Assembly (NCBI RefSeq): GCF_003185895.1 | Contig: NZ_QHLY01000012.1 | Span: 1,887,844 to 1,951,843, forward strand | DNA from: Cryobacterium arcticum | Lineage (GTDB): Bacteria > Actinomycetota > Actinomycetes > Actinomycetales > Microbacteriaceae | Direction: 5' to 3' | Length of the DNA: 64,000 nt | Shown: positions 17,342 through 28,008 of the stretch, in pieces | Position numbering within the stretch: position 1 is the stretch's first letter | How the letters are laid out: every line of letters starts with the position of its first letter | Made by a program: the position numbers and the translations under genes | The notes under the pieces: model-generated | What the model saw: the letters and a program-made list of their open reading frames with translations, nothing else | Databases searched by the model: none | Told to the model about the DNA's origin: nothing

Positions 17342-17883
17342 GCCGGACCGAGGTCGCCCAGGCCGGCCTGCCAGCGCGGCCCGTGCGCTGTCACCGTGAC
17401 GGTGCGCGGTTCGGGCAGGTCGAGGGCGACGGTCTCGTCTGTTCCGATCTCGCCGGCACCGCGCTCATCGCTGGGATCCTCGGCCGGGTCGGCCTGGGAC
17501 GCGCCGAGCGGCCGCTCGATCTCCACGTCGAGCCAGGATTCGGTGATGCCGTCGAGCAGCCCCCTGCCCCACTCCACCACCACGATGGAGCGGGCGAAGT
17601 CGATGTCGAGGTCGTCGAGTTCCATGGCGCTGGCGAGCCGATAGGCATCCACGTGCACCAGCGGCGGGCCGCCGACGGTGCTCGGATGCGTGCGGGCGAG
17701 CACGAAGGTGGGGCTGGTGACGGCGCCGCGCACGCGCAAGCCCTCGCCGAGGCCGCGGGTGAAGGTGGTCTTGCCGGCGCCGAGCGGCCCGGTGAGCACC
17801 ATCAGGTCGCCGGCGCGCAGCACGGCGGCCATCTCCTGGCCGAAGGCGTGCATGGCGTCGGGGTCGGGGATAGTGCGGCGCAT
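17338..17883 (-). CDS. tsaE: TsaE, ATPase of the t6A complex
   Basis: 181 aa. P-loop GPLGAGKTT at residues 32-40, then TSPTFVLA and HVDAYRL, the TsaE family signature, and VVVEWG. TsaE hydrolyses ATP to reset the TsaBD complex between catalytic cycles. The ATG at 17883 was chosen because the alr stop lies only 5 bp upstream; the much longer open frame is antisense-like sequence over alr. The C-terminal 40 residues (Asp/Glu/Pro-rich) exceed the usual length. Confidence 0.93.
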   Translation of the reverse strand: MRRTIPDPDAMHAFGQEMAAVLRAGDLMVLTGPLGAGKTTFTRGLGEGLRVRGAVTSPTFVLARTHPSTVGGPPLVHVDAYRLASAMELDDLDIDFARSIVVVEWGRGLLDGITESWLDVEIERPLGASQADPAEDPSDERGAGEIGTDETVALDLPEPRTVTVTAHGPRWQAGLGDLGPA

Positions 17884-17888
17884 GTCGG

Positions 17889-19040
17889 TTATGGCTGTCC
17901 GCCGGCGGCGTCGCCCGTGCCGGCGTCCGCATCGATGTACCGCCGGGGAACACGTGCGCCGACCCGGGTGACGATGTCGTAGTTGATGGTGCCGGCCGCG
18001 GCTCCCCACTCGGCGGCGGACGGGGCTCCGGCGGCGGGGTCGCCGAAGAGCACGACGTCGTCGCCCACGGCCACGGCAGCGGTGCCGACGTCGACGAGGA
18101 ACTGGTCCATGGCCACGCGGCCCACGACGGGGAACTGCACCCCGTTGATCAGCACGCGGGCGCCGTCGAGGGCCTGCCGGGGCACGCCGTCGGCGTAGCC
18201 GAGCGGCACCAGGGCGAGGGTGGTGTCGGTGGCGGCGCGCCAGAGGAAGTCGTAAGAGACACCATCGCCCGCGGCGATCTGTCGCACCGCGGCGACGCAG
18301 CCCCGCAAGGTCATCACCGGGGTGAGGCCGAGGGCGGCGGAGTCGGCGTCGCTGAACGGGGACTGCCCGTAGATGCCGATGCCCAGTCGCACCATGGTGT
18401 AGCGGGCGGCGGGCAGCCGCAGCGCGGCGGCGGTGGACGCCAGGTGGGCCAGGTCCACGGTGAGGCCGGCGGTCGCGGCGGCGGCGAGGCCCCGGTCGAA
18501 GCTGGTGATGGCGGCCTGGTCGTCGGCCGGGGATGTGTTGGCCAGGTGGCTGAACACACCGCGCACCCGCAGCCGGCCCACCCGCTCGAACGCGGCCGCG
18601 AGGCCGAACACCTCGGCCCAGTCCGCTTCGTCGACGCCGTTGCGGTTGAGGCCGGTCTCCAGCTTCACCTGCACGTGCGCGATGCGGTCGAGCCGGGTCG
18701 CGGCAGCCGTGATCTGGCGCAGCTGCTGCACCGACGAGACGCCGAGGTCGATGTTCGCGGCGATGGCCGCGGCGAAATCGGCGTCGGGGTCGTGCAGCCA
18801 GGCCAGCAGTGGGGCGTCGATGCCGGCCGCACGCAGGGTGAGGGCTTCGTCGATGTCGGCGACGCCGAGCCAGTCGGCACCGGCCTCGAGGGCGGCCCGG
18901 GCCACCGGGGCGGCGCCGTGGCCGTACCCGTTGGCCTTGACCACGGCCATGGTGTGCCGGGTGCCGACCAGCTCGCGCAAGTGGGCGACATTGGCCCGCA
19001 CCGCAGCGAGGTCGATGACGGCTTCGCGGAAGGCGGTCAT
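17889..19040 (-). CDS. alr: Alanine racemase
   Basis: 383 aa. Makes D-alanine for peptidoglycan. The PLP lysine is Lys35 in [10 protein letters not shown], and the catalytic tyrosine from the second domain is Tyr263 in VSYDFLW. Other fold-III markers ([26 protein letters not shown]) are present. The start at 19040 follows GGAGGG and overlaps the acpS stop as ATGA. It stands between acpS and tsaE, an order typical of actinobacteria. Confidence 0.96.
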   Translation of the reverse strand: MTAFREAVIDLAAVRANVAHLRELVGTRHTMAVVKANGYGHGAAPVARAALEAGADWLGVADIDEALTLRAAGIDAPLLAWLHDPDADFAAAIAANIDLGVSSVQQLRQITAAATRLDRIAHVQVKLETGLNRNGVDEADWAEVFGLAAAFERVGRLRVRGVFSHLANTSPADDQAAITSFDRGLAAAATAGLTVDLAHLASTAAALRLPAARYTMVRLGIGIYGQSPFSDADSAALGLTPVMTLRGCVAAVRQIAAGDGVSYDFLWRAATDTTLALVPLGYADGVPRQALDGARVLINGVQFPVVGRVAMDQFLVDVGTAAVAVGDDVVLFGDPAAGAPSAAEWGAAAGTINYDIVTRVGARVPRRYIDADAGTGDAAGGQP

Positions 19041-19393
19041 GCGGTTCCCTCCAGAACAACGAACGCGCAGGCCACCCCGGCGTCGTGGGTGAGGCTCAGG
19101 TGCGCGCTGGTGATGCCGCGGGCGTCGAGCGTTTCCTGCACCACACCGCTGAGCGTGAACGACGGGTTGCCGTGCGCGTCCGACACGACTTCCATCTCCT
19201 GCCAACTGGCACCAACGCTGTCGCCGAGCGCCTTGATCAGCGCTTCCTTCGCGGCGAACCGGGCAGCCAGGGAGTGCGGCGGCAGACCACGCTCCCCCGG
19301 CGCGAACAGTCGTGGCACCAGCCCCGGCGTGCGGGCCACCTGCCGGTCGAACCGCGCCAGGTCGACGATATCGACGCCGATGCCCTTGATCAT
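19037..19393 (-). CDS. acpS: Holo-[acyl-carrier-protein] synthase
   Basis: 118 aa, normal AcpS size. Transfers 4'-phosphopantetheine from CoA to the serine of acyl carrier protein. The Mg-binding residues are Asp8 ([10 protein letters not shown]) and Glu50 ([12 protein letters not shown]), and the C-terminal LSLTHD motif is intact. First of the translationally coupled acpS-alr-tsaE-tauE-like run, 100 bp after glmS. Confidence 0.96.
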   Translation of the reverse strand: MIKGIGVDIVDLARFDRQVARTPGLVPRLFAPGERGLPPHSLAARFAAKEALIKALGDSVGASWQEMEVVSDAHGNPSFTLSGVVQETLDARGITSAHLSLTHDAGVACAFVVLEGTA

Positions 19394-19425
19394 GGTCTGC
19401 TCGATTCGTCAGTGGGAGTGGAATA

Positions 19426-19473
19426 CCCAGGGCGGGTGCGGCCCCGCGAGGCGAAGCGGCGACGCGCCCTGGG
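19426..19473. terminator. Hairpin between glmS and acpS
   Basis: CCCAGGGCG and CGCCCTGGG form a 9-bp outer stem around a G/C-rich inner segment that can also pair, just after the glmS stop. No clear T run follows, so it is either a weak terminator or another extragenic palindrome. Confidence 0.5.
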
Positions 19474-19493
19474 CATCCGGGTATAAGCCGTGC

Positions 19494-21344
<1,851 letters not shown>

Positions 21345-21351
21345 GGCCCTG

Positions 21352-21357
21352 ATTTTA
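21352..21357 (-). promoter_or_regulatory. -10 hexamer of leaderless glmS promoter
   Basis: Minus-strand TAAAAT, close to the consensus, ends 7 nt before the glmS ATG at 21344. There is no room for a canonical leader. Confidence 0.6.
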
Positions 21358-21364
21358 GTCGCAC

Positions 21365-21370
21365 TATGCT
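21365..21370 (+). promoter_or_regulatory. -10 hexamer of leaderless coaA promoter
   Basis: TATGCT ends 7 nt before the ATG at 21378. It lies only 7 bp from the divergent glmS -10, so the two promoters overlap back to back. Confidence 0.6.
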
Positions 21371-21377
21371 TGGCAAG

Positions 21378-22334
21378 ATGTCCGAGCCGGTGGTGAGCCC
21401 CAGTAACAACGGTCACAGCACCCCCTTTGTGGAGCTCGACCGTGCAGTGTGGGCTTCGCTCGCGCCATCCACCCGGCTGCCGCTGCGGGAAACCGAAGTG
21501 GTGCAGTTGCGCGGCCTGGGCGAGCCGCTCGACATCAACGAGGTGAAGGATGTCTACCTGCCGCTCAGCCGGCTGCTCAACCTGTACGCCGCGGGCGCCC
21601 GCCGCTTGCACCGCGACACCAGTGATTTCCTCGGTGAACGCGCCCAGCGCACCCCGTTCGTGATCGGTGTGGCCGGGTCGGTGGCCGTGGGCAAGTCCAC
21701 TATCGCCCGCCTGCTGCGCGAGCTCCTCGCCCGGTGGGAAGACACCCCCCGGGTGGAACTGGTCACCACCGACGGCTTCCTCTTTCCCAACGCCGAACTC
21801 GCCCGCCGTGGCCTGATGGAACGCAAGGGTTTCCCCGAGTCGTACGACCGGCGGGCCCTGCTCCGATTCGTCAGCGCGATCAAGAGCGGCGCCACCGAGG
21901 TGCGCGCCCCGTTCTACTCGCACCTCAGCTACGACATCGTGCCCGACGCCGAGGTGATCGTGCGTCAGCCCGACATCCTCATCGTGGAGGGACTGAACGT
22001 TCTGCAACCGCCCGTGGCCAGCCACGGTCTCGCTGTCAGCGACCTGTTCGACTTCACCATCTACGTGGATGCCCGGACCTCCGACATCTCCCGCTGGTAC
22101 GAGGAGCGCTTTCTCGGGCTGCAGCGCGGCGCGTTCACCAACCCCAAGTCGTTCTTCCACCGGTTCTCCGAGCTGAGCGAAGACGAGGCCCGGGCGCGCG
22201 CCCGCACCATCTGGGGCACAATCAACGAGCCCAACCTGCTGCAGAACATCCGCCCCACCCGTTCCCGCGCCACCCTGGTGCTGCGCAAGGCTTCTGACCA
22301 CACCGTCGACAAGGTGCTGCTGCGCAAGGTCTGA
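21378..22334 (+). CDS. coaA: Type I pantothenate kinase
   Basis: 318 aa. Phosphorylates pantothenate, the first step of CoA synthesis. P-loop [12 protein letters not shown] at residues 97-108, then TTDGFLFPN, the PanK-I motif RKGFPESYD and IVEGLNVLQ. Two ATGs are in frame (21366, 21378); the first overlaps the TATGCT -10 element, so the second, 7 nt downstream of it, is preferred. Divergent from glmS with 33 bp between start codons. Confidence 0.96.
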   Translation: MSEPVVSPSNNGHSTPFVELDRAVWASLAPSTRLPLRETEVVQLRGLGEPLDINEVKDVYLPLSRLLNLYAAGARRLHRDTSDFLGERAQRTPFVIGVAGSVAVGKSTIARLLRELLARWEDTPRVELVTTDGFLFPNAELARRGLMERKGFPESYDRRALLRFVSAIKSGATEVRAPFYSHLSYDIVPDAEVIVRQPDILIVEGLNVLQPPVASHGLAVSDLFDFTIYVDARTSDISRWYEERFLGLQRGAFTNPKSFFHRFSELSEDEARARARTIWGTINEPNLLQNIRPTRSRATLVLRKASDHTVDKVLLRKV

Positions 22335-22351
22335 CCCGCGCCGCCTTCCCG

Positions 22352-22424
22352 TGGAACTGTTCCCGAAACGGACTTCTGCGTCCGGTGCGCCGGGCGCAAA
22401 AGTCCGCACGGGCAACAGTTGTGC
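22352..22424. repeat. Long imperfect intergenic palindrome
   Basis: Arms AACTGTT (22355) and AACAGTT (22414), then CGGACTT (22369) and AAGTCCG (22400), pair around a G/C-rich centre (CCGG/CCGG). It could fold into a hairpin of about 30 bp with a few mismatches after the coaA stop. Its architecture resembles the palindromes at 16370-16502, but the sequence differs. Confidence 0.65.
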
Positions 22425-22453
22425 GGCGGCCCCGGCGAATGACTCCGCCCGGC

Positions 22454-22459
22454 TACGGT
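22454..22459 (+). promoter_or_regulatory. -10 hexamer of leaderless promoter (GNAT gene)
   Basis: TACGGT is followed by exactly 6 nt and the ATG at 22466. A GGAG also lies just before the ATG but too close to act as a normal ribosome site. Confidence 0.5.
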
Positions 22460-22465
22460 GGAGCC

Positions 22466-23056
22466 ATGGACTTCGAGGTGCGCACGAAGCGGCTTCTTCT
22501 GCGGCGCTGGGTCGACAGCGACCGTGACCCGTTCGCGCGGCTCACGACGGATGCCGAGGTGATGCGATTCTTCCCGGCCCCGCTTGACCGCGTGCAGAGT
22601 GACGGCCTCGCTGCACGCGCCGACGCGCTGTTCGACCTGTACGGCTACGGTCTGTGGGCACTTGAGCGTCAGGACACCGGCGAGTTCATCGGATTCACCG
22701 GTCTCGCCCCCATGCCCGAGGGAATTCCGGGCTCAGGCGGCGTCGAAGTGGGGTGGCGGCTGGCCCGAGCGGCGTGGGGCCACGGCTTCGCCACCGAAGC
22801 GGCCACAGCCGCCCTGCGGTTCGGCTTCGACACCGTGGGGCTGACCGAGGTGAACTCGATCACCTCCGTGGTAAACATCCGTTCCCGGCGGGTGATGGAG
22901 CGGCTCGGGATGCAGCCCGTCGATGAGTTCGATCACCCCCGGCTCGCGCTCGGATCGCCCCTTCGCCGTCATGTGCGGTACCGTCTGCCCGCCGTCGGAA
23001 AGCCCGCCGGAGACGCCCTCGCCGACCCGTCCGGCGGACGGGACGGCACAAACTGA
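22466..23056 (+). CDS. GNAT N-acetyltransferase, RimJ/RimL type
   Basis: 196 aa. Starts FEVRTKRLLLRRW, the classic Acetyltransf_3 opening, with the acetyl-CoA loop region RAAWGHGFATEA and C-terminal NIRSRRVMERLGM. Family members acetylate ribosomal protein N-termini, drugs or metabolites; the substrate cannot be told. The start at 22466 fits the leaderless promoter; the 27-codon upstream extension lies in the palindrome and is excluded. Confidence 0.88.
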   Translation: MDFEVRTKRLLLRRWVDSDRDPFARLTTDAEVMRFFPAPLDRVQSDGLAARADALFDLYGYGLWALERQDTGEFIGFTGLAPMPEGIPGSGGVEVGWRLARAAWGHGFATEAATAALRFGFDTVGLTEVNSITSVVNIRSRRVMERLGMQPVDEFDHPRLALGSPLRRHVRYRLPAVGKPAGDALADPSGGRDGTN

Positions 23057-23177
23057 CGTTCGTCACGAACCGTCAGAATTTTCCTAGGAGGCGCCCAGAC
23101 CGGCGGTTCTAGGCTTGTTTGGTCGTGTCTGCCGTCCCCAGGCGAAGGCACGCCGACGACCGATGAAAGGTACACCA

Positions 23178-24074
23178 TTGTCCTCTGACCAGTACACCTT
23201 CGAAGACCCGTCCAAGAAGTACGCCGACATCGACACCACCGCGCAGTCCCAGGACGGCGCGGGACTGGACGCCAAGCTGAACGAGACCGCTGACCGCGGG
23301 GAGACCTCCTACCGCGGCTCCGGGCGCCTCACCGGACGCAGGGCTCTCGTCACCGGAGGCGACTCCGGCATCGGCGCCGCCGTGGCCATCGCGTTCGCCC
23401 GCGAAGGGGCGGATGTCGCCATCTCTTACCTCCCCGAGGAGGAAGAGGACGCCAAGAAGATCGTCACGCTCATCGAGGAGGCCGGACGCACCGCGGTCGC
23501 GCTGCCCGGCGACCTGACCGACGCGGCCCTTTGCCGCAAGATCATCAGCAGCGCCGTCGACGGACTCGGCGGGCTCGACATCCTGGTGAACAACGCCGGC
23601 AAGCAGCAGCACGTGGAGGACCTGCTGGAGCTCAGCGACGAGCAATTCGACGAGACCTTCAAGACCAATGTTTACGCGATGTTCTGGCTCACCAAGGCCG
23701 CGCTGCCGCACCTCAAGCCCGGCTCGAGCATCATCAACACCACGTCGATCCAGGCGTACTCCCCCTCGGAGAACCTCGTCGACTACGCCTCGACCAAGGC
23801 CACCATCAACGCGTTCACCAAGGCGCTCGGCCAGCAGCTCGCCCCCAAAGGTATCCGGGTCAACGCTGTGGCACCCGGCCCGATCTGGACCCCGCTGCAA
23901 ACCGCGGGCGGACAGCCGACCGAGGAACTGCCCGAGTTCGGCGAGCAGACCCCGCTCGGTCGCCCAGGCCAGCCCGCCGAGCTCGCACCGGCCTACGTGT
24001 TCCTGGCGTCCGGTGAGTCCAGTTATGTGATCGGGGAGACCCTCAACGTGAATGGCGGCATGCCCACGCCGTAG
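23178..24074 (+). CDS. SDR-family oxidoreductase with N-terminal extension
   Basis: 298 aa. An N-terminal segment of about 45 polar residues (DPSKKYADIDT..) precedes a classical short-chain dehydrogenase: nucleotide loop TGGDSGIG, NNAGKQ, catalytic Ser (TTSIQAY), Tyr and Lys (YASTK), and the terminal NVNGGMPTP. The extended form resembles the YhdG/YghA/general stress SDR group. A TTG at 23178 with AAAGG 7 nt upstream is preferred over the ATG at 23163, which has no ribosome site. Substrate unknown. Confidence 0.88.
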   Translation: MSSDQYTFEDPSKKYADIDTTAQSQDGAGLDAKLNETADRGETSYRGSGRLTGRRALVTGGDSGIGAAVAIAFAREGADVAISYLPEEEEDAKKIVTLIEEAGRTAVALPGDLTDAALCRKIISSAVDGLGGLDILVNNAGKQQHVEDLLELSDEQFDETFKTNVYAMFWLTKAALPHLKPGSSIINTTSIQAYSPSENLVDYASTKATINAFTKALGQQLAPKGIRVNAVAPGPIWTPLQTAGGQPTEELPEFGEQTPLGRPGQPAELAPAYVFLASGESSYVIGETLNVNGGMPTP

Positions 24075-24090
24075 CGCACGACGACGGATG

Positions 24091-24123
24091 CGGGCGGTCA
24101 GGTTCTCCTGGCCGCCCGTTTTT
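24091..24123 (+). terminator. Rho-independent terminator of the SDR gene
   Basis: CGGGCGGTCAGG and CCTGGCCGCCCG form a 12-bp stem (one wobble) with a TTCT loop, followed by five T residues, 17 bp after the stop codon. Confidence 0.93.
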
Positions 24124-24389
24124 CTTGCTTCCAGGGCTGAACCAACGCAACCGCCGAGACCAGCGCGACCCATCCGGCGATCGAGCTTGTCGAGATCCCG
24201 CGAGCCGAACGAGTACGCGACAACCCGTACCGGGTCTCGACAAGCTCGACCGACGAGACGGGAACGAGCTCAGACGGGGTCACTAGGTCTCGGCAAAATC
24301 AACCGACGCGACGGGCGAGCCCGGCGCGACCCATCCGGCGATCGAGCCTGTCGAGATCCCACGAGCCGAGTCGCGCGAGCGGCGTGTGC
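24124..24389. repeat. Intergenic repeat block (GGTCTCGACAAGCTCGACC family)
   Basis: No gene is seen between the SDR terminator and the glmM stop. The block holds the core as an inverted pair (24181-24199 and 24233-24251), a degenerate copy at 24286 exactly 53 bp after the second, and another at 24341. A longer unit beginning GCGACCCATCCGGCGATCGAGC occurs at 24165 and again at 24326. Confidence 0.85.
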
Positions 24390-25763
24390 TTAGGCGACGG
24401 GCAGGGCCAGGCGGGCCTGCACGACCTCGGCCAGCGCGTGCGCCAGCCGGTCGGCGGTGGGCTGGTCGGCGGCTTCCACCATCACCCGCACCATCGGCTC
24501 GGTGCCGGAGGGGCGCAACAGCACCCGGCCGGTGTCGCCGAGTTCGGCTTCGGCGTCGCGCACGGCCTGGGCGATGACCTCGTCACCGGCGAGGGCGTGG
24601 TGGTCGACGCCGCGCACGTTCACCAGGATCTGCGGGAACACCGTCATCACGCTGGCCAGCTCGGCCAGGGTCTTGCCGGTGCGGGCCATCTCGGCCACGA
24701 GGTGCAGGCCGGTGAGGATGCCGTCGCCGGTGGTGGCGAACTTCGTCATGATGACGTGGCCGCTCTGCTCGCCGCCGAGCGAGAGCCCGTGCGCGTCGAG
24801 TTCCTCGAGTACGTAGCGGTCGCCGACCTTGGACTCGATCATCGAGATGCCGTTGGCCGCCATGGCCTTCTTCAGGCCCAGGTTGCTCATCACGGTGGCG
24901 ACCAGGGTGCGGTTCTTGAGCACCCCGCGGTCCGCCATCGACACGGCCAGGATCGCCATGATCTGGTCCCCGTCGACGATGTTGCCGTCGCGGTCCACGG
25001 CCAGGCAGCGGTCGGCGTCGCCGTCATGGGCGATCCCCACGTCGGCGCCGTGCTCGAGCACAGCGCGGGCGAGGTTGTCGAGGTGGGTCGAGCCCACCCC
25101 GTCATTGATGTTGAGGCCGTCGGGGTCGGCTCCGATCACGGTGACGCGGGCGCCGGCATCCGTGAAGACCTGCGGAGACACGCCGGCCGCCGCGCCGTGG
25201 GCGCAGTCGAGCACCACGTGGATGCCGTCGAGCCGGTGCGGCAGGGTGCCGAGCAGATGCACGACGTAGCGGTCCTCTGCGTCGGCGAAACGACGGATGC
25301 GGCCGACGTCGCCGCCGATCGGGGTGAGGAGTTTCTCGCCGGCCAGAACGGCCTCGATGCGGTCCTCGACCTCGTCGGGAAGTTTGGTGCCACCGAAGGC
25401 GAAGAACTTGATGCCGTTGTCGGGGGCGGGGTTGTGCGAGGCGGAGATCATCACGCCGAAGTCAGCGCCGATATCGGCGATCAGGAACGCGGCGGCCGGA
25501 GTCGGGATGACACCAGCATCCAACACGTCGACACCGGAGCTGGCGAGGCCTGCTGCAACGGCGGAGGTGATGAATTCACCGGAAATACGAGGGTCGCGAG
25601 CAACAACGGCGACGGGGCGGCGGCCCTGCGCACGACGCTGTTCTGCGCGGCGGCCCTGGGTGAGTACTACTGCACTCGCCTGGGCAAGGCCCAGGGCCAG
25701 GCCAGCCGTGAGATCACGGTTAGCCAGGCCCCGGACGCCGTCCGTGCCGAATAGTCGAGCCAT
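24390..25763 (-). CDS. glmM: Phosphoglucosamine mutase
   Basis: 457 aa. Interconverts glucosamine-6- and -1-phosphate for UDP-GlcNAc synthesis. Starts [12 protein letters not shown]; the phosphorylated serine is Ser109 in ISASHNP; the metal loop is DGDADR; the sugar loop GEQSGH and the phosphate-binding RPSGTEP are all present. Located 24 bp downstream of rpsI and likely co-transcribed with rplM-rpsI, an order conserved in many actinobacteria. Confidence 0.97.
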   Translation of the reverse strand: MARLFGTDGVRGLANRDLTAGLALGLAQASAVVLTQGRRAEQRRAQGRRPVAVVARDPRISGEFITSAVAAGLASSGVDVLDAGVIPTPAAAFLIADIGADFGVMISASHNPAPDNGIKFFAFGGTKLPDEVEDRIEAVLAGEKLLTPIGGDVGRIRRFADAEDRYVVHLLGTLPHRLDGIHVVLDCAHGAAAGVSPQVFTDAGARVTVIGADPDGLNINDGVGSTHLDNLARAVLEHGADVGIAHDGDADRCLAVDRDGNIVDGDQIMAILAVSMADRGVLKNRTLVATVMSNLGLKKAMAANGISMIESKVGDRYVLEELDAHGLSLGGEQSGHVIMTKFATTGDGILTGLHLVAEMARTGKTLAELASVMTVFPQILVNVRGVDHHALAGDEVIAQAVRDAEAELGDTGRVLLRPSGTEPMVRVMVEAADQPTADRLAHALAEVVQARLALPVA

Positions 25764-25787
25764 ATGAGTGTGAACTCGACTAACGGG

Positions 25788-26273
25788 TTAGCGCTTCGAG
25801 AACTGCGGCGCCTTACGGGCCTTCTTGAGTCCGGCCTTCTTGCGCTCCTTGACGCGAGCGTCACGGTTGAGGAAGCCGGCCTTCTTCAGGATGGCGCGGT
25901 TGTTCTCTTCGTCGACCTGGTTCAGCGAGCGGGCGATGCCGAGGCGCAGGGCGCCGGCCTGGCCGGACGGGCCACCACCGGTGATGCGGGCGATGACGTC
26001 GTAGCTGCCGAGAAGGTCGAGGACCTTGAACGGGTCGTTGATCAGCTGCTGGTGCAGCTTGTTCGGGAAGTAGTCGGTGAGCTCGCGCCCGTTGACCGTG
26101 ATGGTGCCGGAGCCGGGGACGATGCGCACGCGGGCGATGGCCTGCTTGCGACGGCCGACGGCTGCGCCGGGAACGTTCAGTACGGCGCGAGGCGCCTTGG
26201 TTGCAGCTTCAGCGGGAGTCTCGGTGGAGTAGCTCTCGGGGGCTGCGTCAATCTGGTCTGCGATCTTCGCCAC
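25788..26273 (-). CDS. rpsI: 30S ribosomal protein S9 (uS9)
   Basis: 161 aa. The conserved core begins at [11 protein letters not shown] and ends with the KAPQFSKR tail that reaches the P-site tRNA. About 35 residues (Ala/Glu/Thr-rich) precede the core, longer than in E. coli. The start is GTG at 26273; no ATG is available after the rplM stop, and AAGGA lies upstream. Second gene of the rplM-rpsI pair. Confidence 0.95.
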   Translation of the reverse strand: MAKIADQIDAAPESYSTETPAEAATKAPRAVLNVPGAAVGRRKQAIARVRIVPGSGTITVNGRELTDYFPNKLHQQLINDPFKVLDLLGSYDVIARITGGGPSGQAGALRLGIARSLNQVDEENNRAILKKAGFLNRDARVKERKKAGLKKARKAPQFSKR

Positions 26274-26323
26274 GATGGTGTGAATCCTTTTTTTCTTAGA
26301 TATCGAGAAGTCGGGGGCCGACG

Positions 26324-26770
26324 CTACTGAGCGACCTGGCTGAGGGTGTACGGCTTGGGCTGCTGCGCAGCGTGCGGGTGCTCGGGGCCTGCGTAGACCT
26401 TGAGCTTCAGCAGCTGTGCACGGCCGAGCGAGTTCTTCGGCAGCATGCCGCGAATCGCCTTTTCTACCGCACGGGTGGGGTGCTTCTCGAGCATCTCCGA
26501 GTAGTTCGTGGCCGTGAGGCCGCCCGGGTAACCGGAGTGGCGGTACGCCATCTTGAGGTCGAGCTTCTTGCCGGTGAGGGCAATCTTCTCGGCGTTGATG
26601 ATGATGACGAAGTCGCCACCATCCATGTGGGGGGAGAAGGTCGCCTTGTGCTTGCCGCGAAGAAGAATCGCGGCGTGGCTGGCGAGCCGACCCAGAATGA
26701 TGTCGGTGGCATCGATAACGACCCAGTCGTGCTGGAGTTCGCTTGCCTTGGGAGTGTAAGTGCGCGTCAC
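26324..26770 (-). CDS. rplM: 50S ribosomal protein L13 (uL13)
   Basis: 148 aa. Early-assembly 50S protein. Recognised by the start [19 protein letters not shown] and the motifs LGRLAS and MLPKNSLGR. First gene of the rplM-rpsI-glmM transcript; 189 bp separate it from truA, and a leader with a short hairpin (GTGTTCTC/GAGAACAC at 26824-26843) precedes it. Confidence 0.97.
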   Translation of the reverse strand: MTRTYTPKASELQHDWVVIDATDIILGRLASHAAILLRGKHKATFSPHMDGGDFVIIINAEKIALTGKKLDLKMAYRHSGYPGGLTATNYSEMLEKHPTRAVEKAIRGMLPKNSLGRAQLLKLKVYAGPEHPHAAQQPKPYTLSQVAQ

Positions 26771-26959
26771 TGTTGTGCTGCTTTCTTGTTTCGAACGGAG
26801 GTGTTCGTGAATCCCGCTCCGGGTGTGTTCTCGAAGAGAACACGATCGATGGAGGGCTCACGTTCGTGTGCCTGGCTGCAACGCTCAGACACCAAAGAGC
26901 AACACTAGTTCACGACCGGGCCCCGGCACAACTCCTGCGGGCAATCCGCAGGGCGCCGG

Positions 26960-27943
26960 CTACTCGTCTTCGGGCAGTTCGCGGCGGGCGCGCGTCTGGG
27001 CGGCGCGGATGGCCAGGCCGGCATCTTCGGGATAGCCCACCTCCATCAGGGTGAGGCCATGCGCCTGCATCACCTTGAACTCGCTGGTGCGGGCCCGTTC
27101 GATCCGCAGGTCCACCAGCCGGTCCCCGGCCAGCCTGCCCTCCCCCACCGACACGCAGGCGCCGACCAGGGCGCGCACCATCGAGTGGCAGAACGCATCC
27201 GCCTGCAGGGTGGCTACGAGCACCCCGTCGGGGTCGCGTCGCCAGTCGAAGGACTGCAGGGTGCGGATGGTCGTGGCGCCGGGGCGCGGTTTGCAGTACG
27301 TGGCGAAGTCGTGCAGCCCGATCAGGGTGGAGGCGGCGGCCTGCATCGCGTCAACGTCGAGCGCGAAACCGTGCCAGGTGGTGCGCATCCGCTGCAACGG
27401 GTCACGCAGCGCCAGGGTGTCGGAGATGCGGTACTCGTAACGGCGCCACAGGGCGGAGAACCGGGCGTCGAAGCCGGGCGGGGCCAGGGTGGCACGGCGG
27501 ATCACGATCTCGGGCTGGGTGACCAGGATGCCGCCGAGCCGGCGCTGCACCATCGTCGCCAGGTCGGTGGGCCGTTTGGGCTTGCCCTTGCCGCGTTTGA
27601 CCCGCACCAGGCTGTGCACCTGGTCGGGGTTGAGGTCGAAGTGCGCCACCTGGCCCAGCGCGTGCACGCCGGAGTCGGTGCGGCCGGCGACCACGAGCGA
27701 GGGGGTGGGCTGGTGCCGCTTGAGGATGGAGCTGAGGCCCTCTTCGATCTGGCCCTGCACGGTGCGGAAACCCGGCTGGGTGGCCCAGCCGAAGAAGTCG
27801 GTGCCGTCGTACGCCACGTCGAGGCGGATGCGGGTGGAACCGGCCGGGGGCAGCGAATCGCTCGGCTCGGCCAGCGCGCCATCCGGGTTGAGCTCTGCCG
27901 GCACTGACGGGAGGGTGCTGTCAACAGGCTCGGGAAAACTCAC
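26960..27943 (-). CDS. truA: tRNA pseudouridine(38-40) synthase TruA
   Basis: 327 aa. Isomerises uridines 38-40 of the tRNA anticodon arm. Catalytic Asp lies in AGRTDSGVHA; other TruA marks are AYDGTDFFGW, LRDPLQR and FCHSMVR. A N-terminal tail of about 35 residues is extra. The start is GTG at 27943 with a minus-strand TACACT -10 element 7 nt upstream, so a leaderless mRNA is likely. Confidence 0.95.
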   Translation of the reverse strand: MSFPEPVDSTLPSVPAELNPDGALAEPSDSLPPAGSTRIRLDVAYDGTDFFGWATQPGFRTVQGQIEEGLSSILKRHQPTPSLVVAGRTDSGVHALGQVAHFDLNPDQVHSLVRVKRGKGKPKRPTDLATMVQRRLGGILVTQPEIVIRRATLAPPGFDARFSALWRRYEYRISDTLALRDPLQRMRTTWHGFALDVDAMQAAASTLIGLHDFATYCKPRPGATTIRTLQSFDWRRDPDGVLVATLQADAFCHSMVRALVGACVSVGEGRLAGDRLVDLRIERARTSEFKVMQAHGLTLMEVGYPEDAGLAIRAAQTRARRELPEDE

Positions 27944-27950
27944 AGACGTC

Positions 27951-27956
27951 AGTGTA
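27951..27956 (-). promoter_or_regulatory. -10 hexamer of leaderless promoter (truA)
   Basis: Minus-strand TACACT followed by 7 nt and the GTG start of truA. Confidence 0.5.
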
Positions 27957-28008
27957 GGGGCCGGGCCGGGTTATCGTTGAACGGGCCGTCACCGGCCCCG
28001 CACCCGTT

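Noticed and set aside
25788..26861. Apparent rplM-rpsI fusion frame of 357 codons
   Set aside because: The N-terminal two thirds are out of frame for L13 and read as nonsense; L13 and S9 are separate genes with their own starts.
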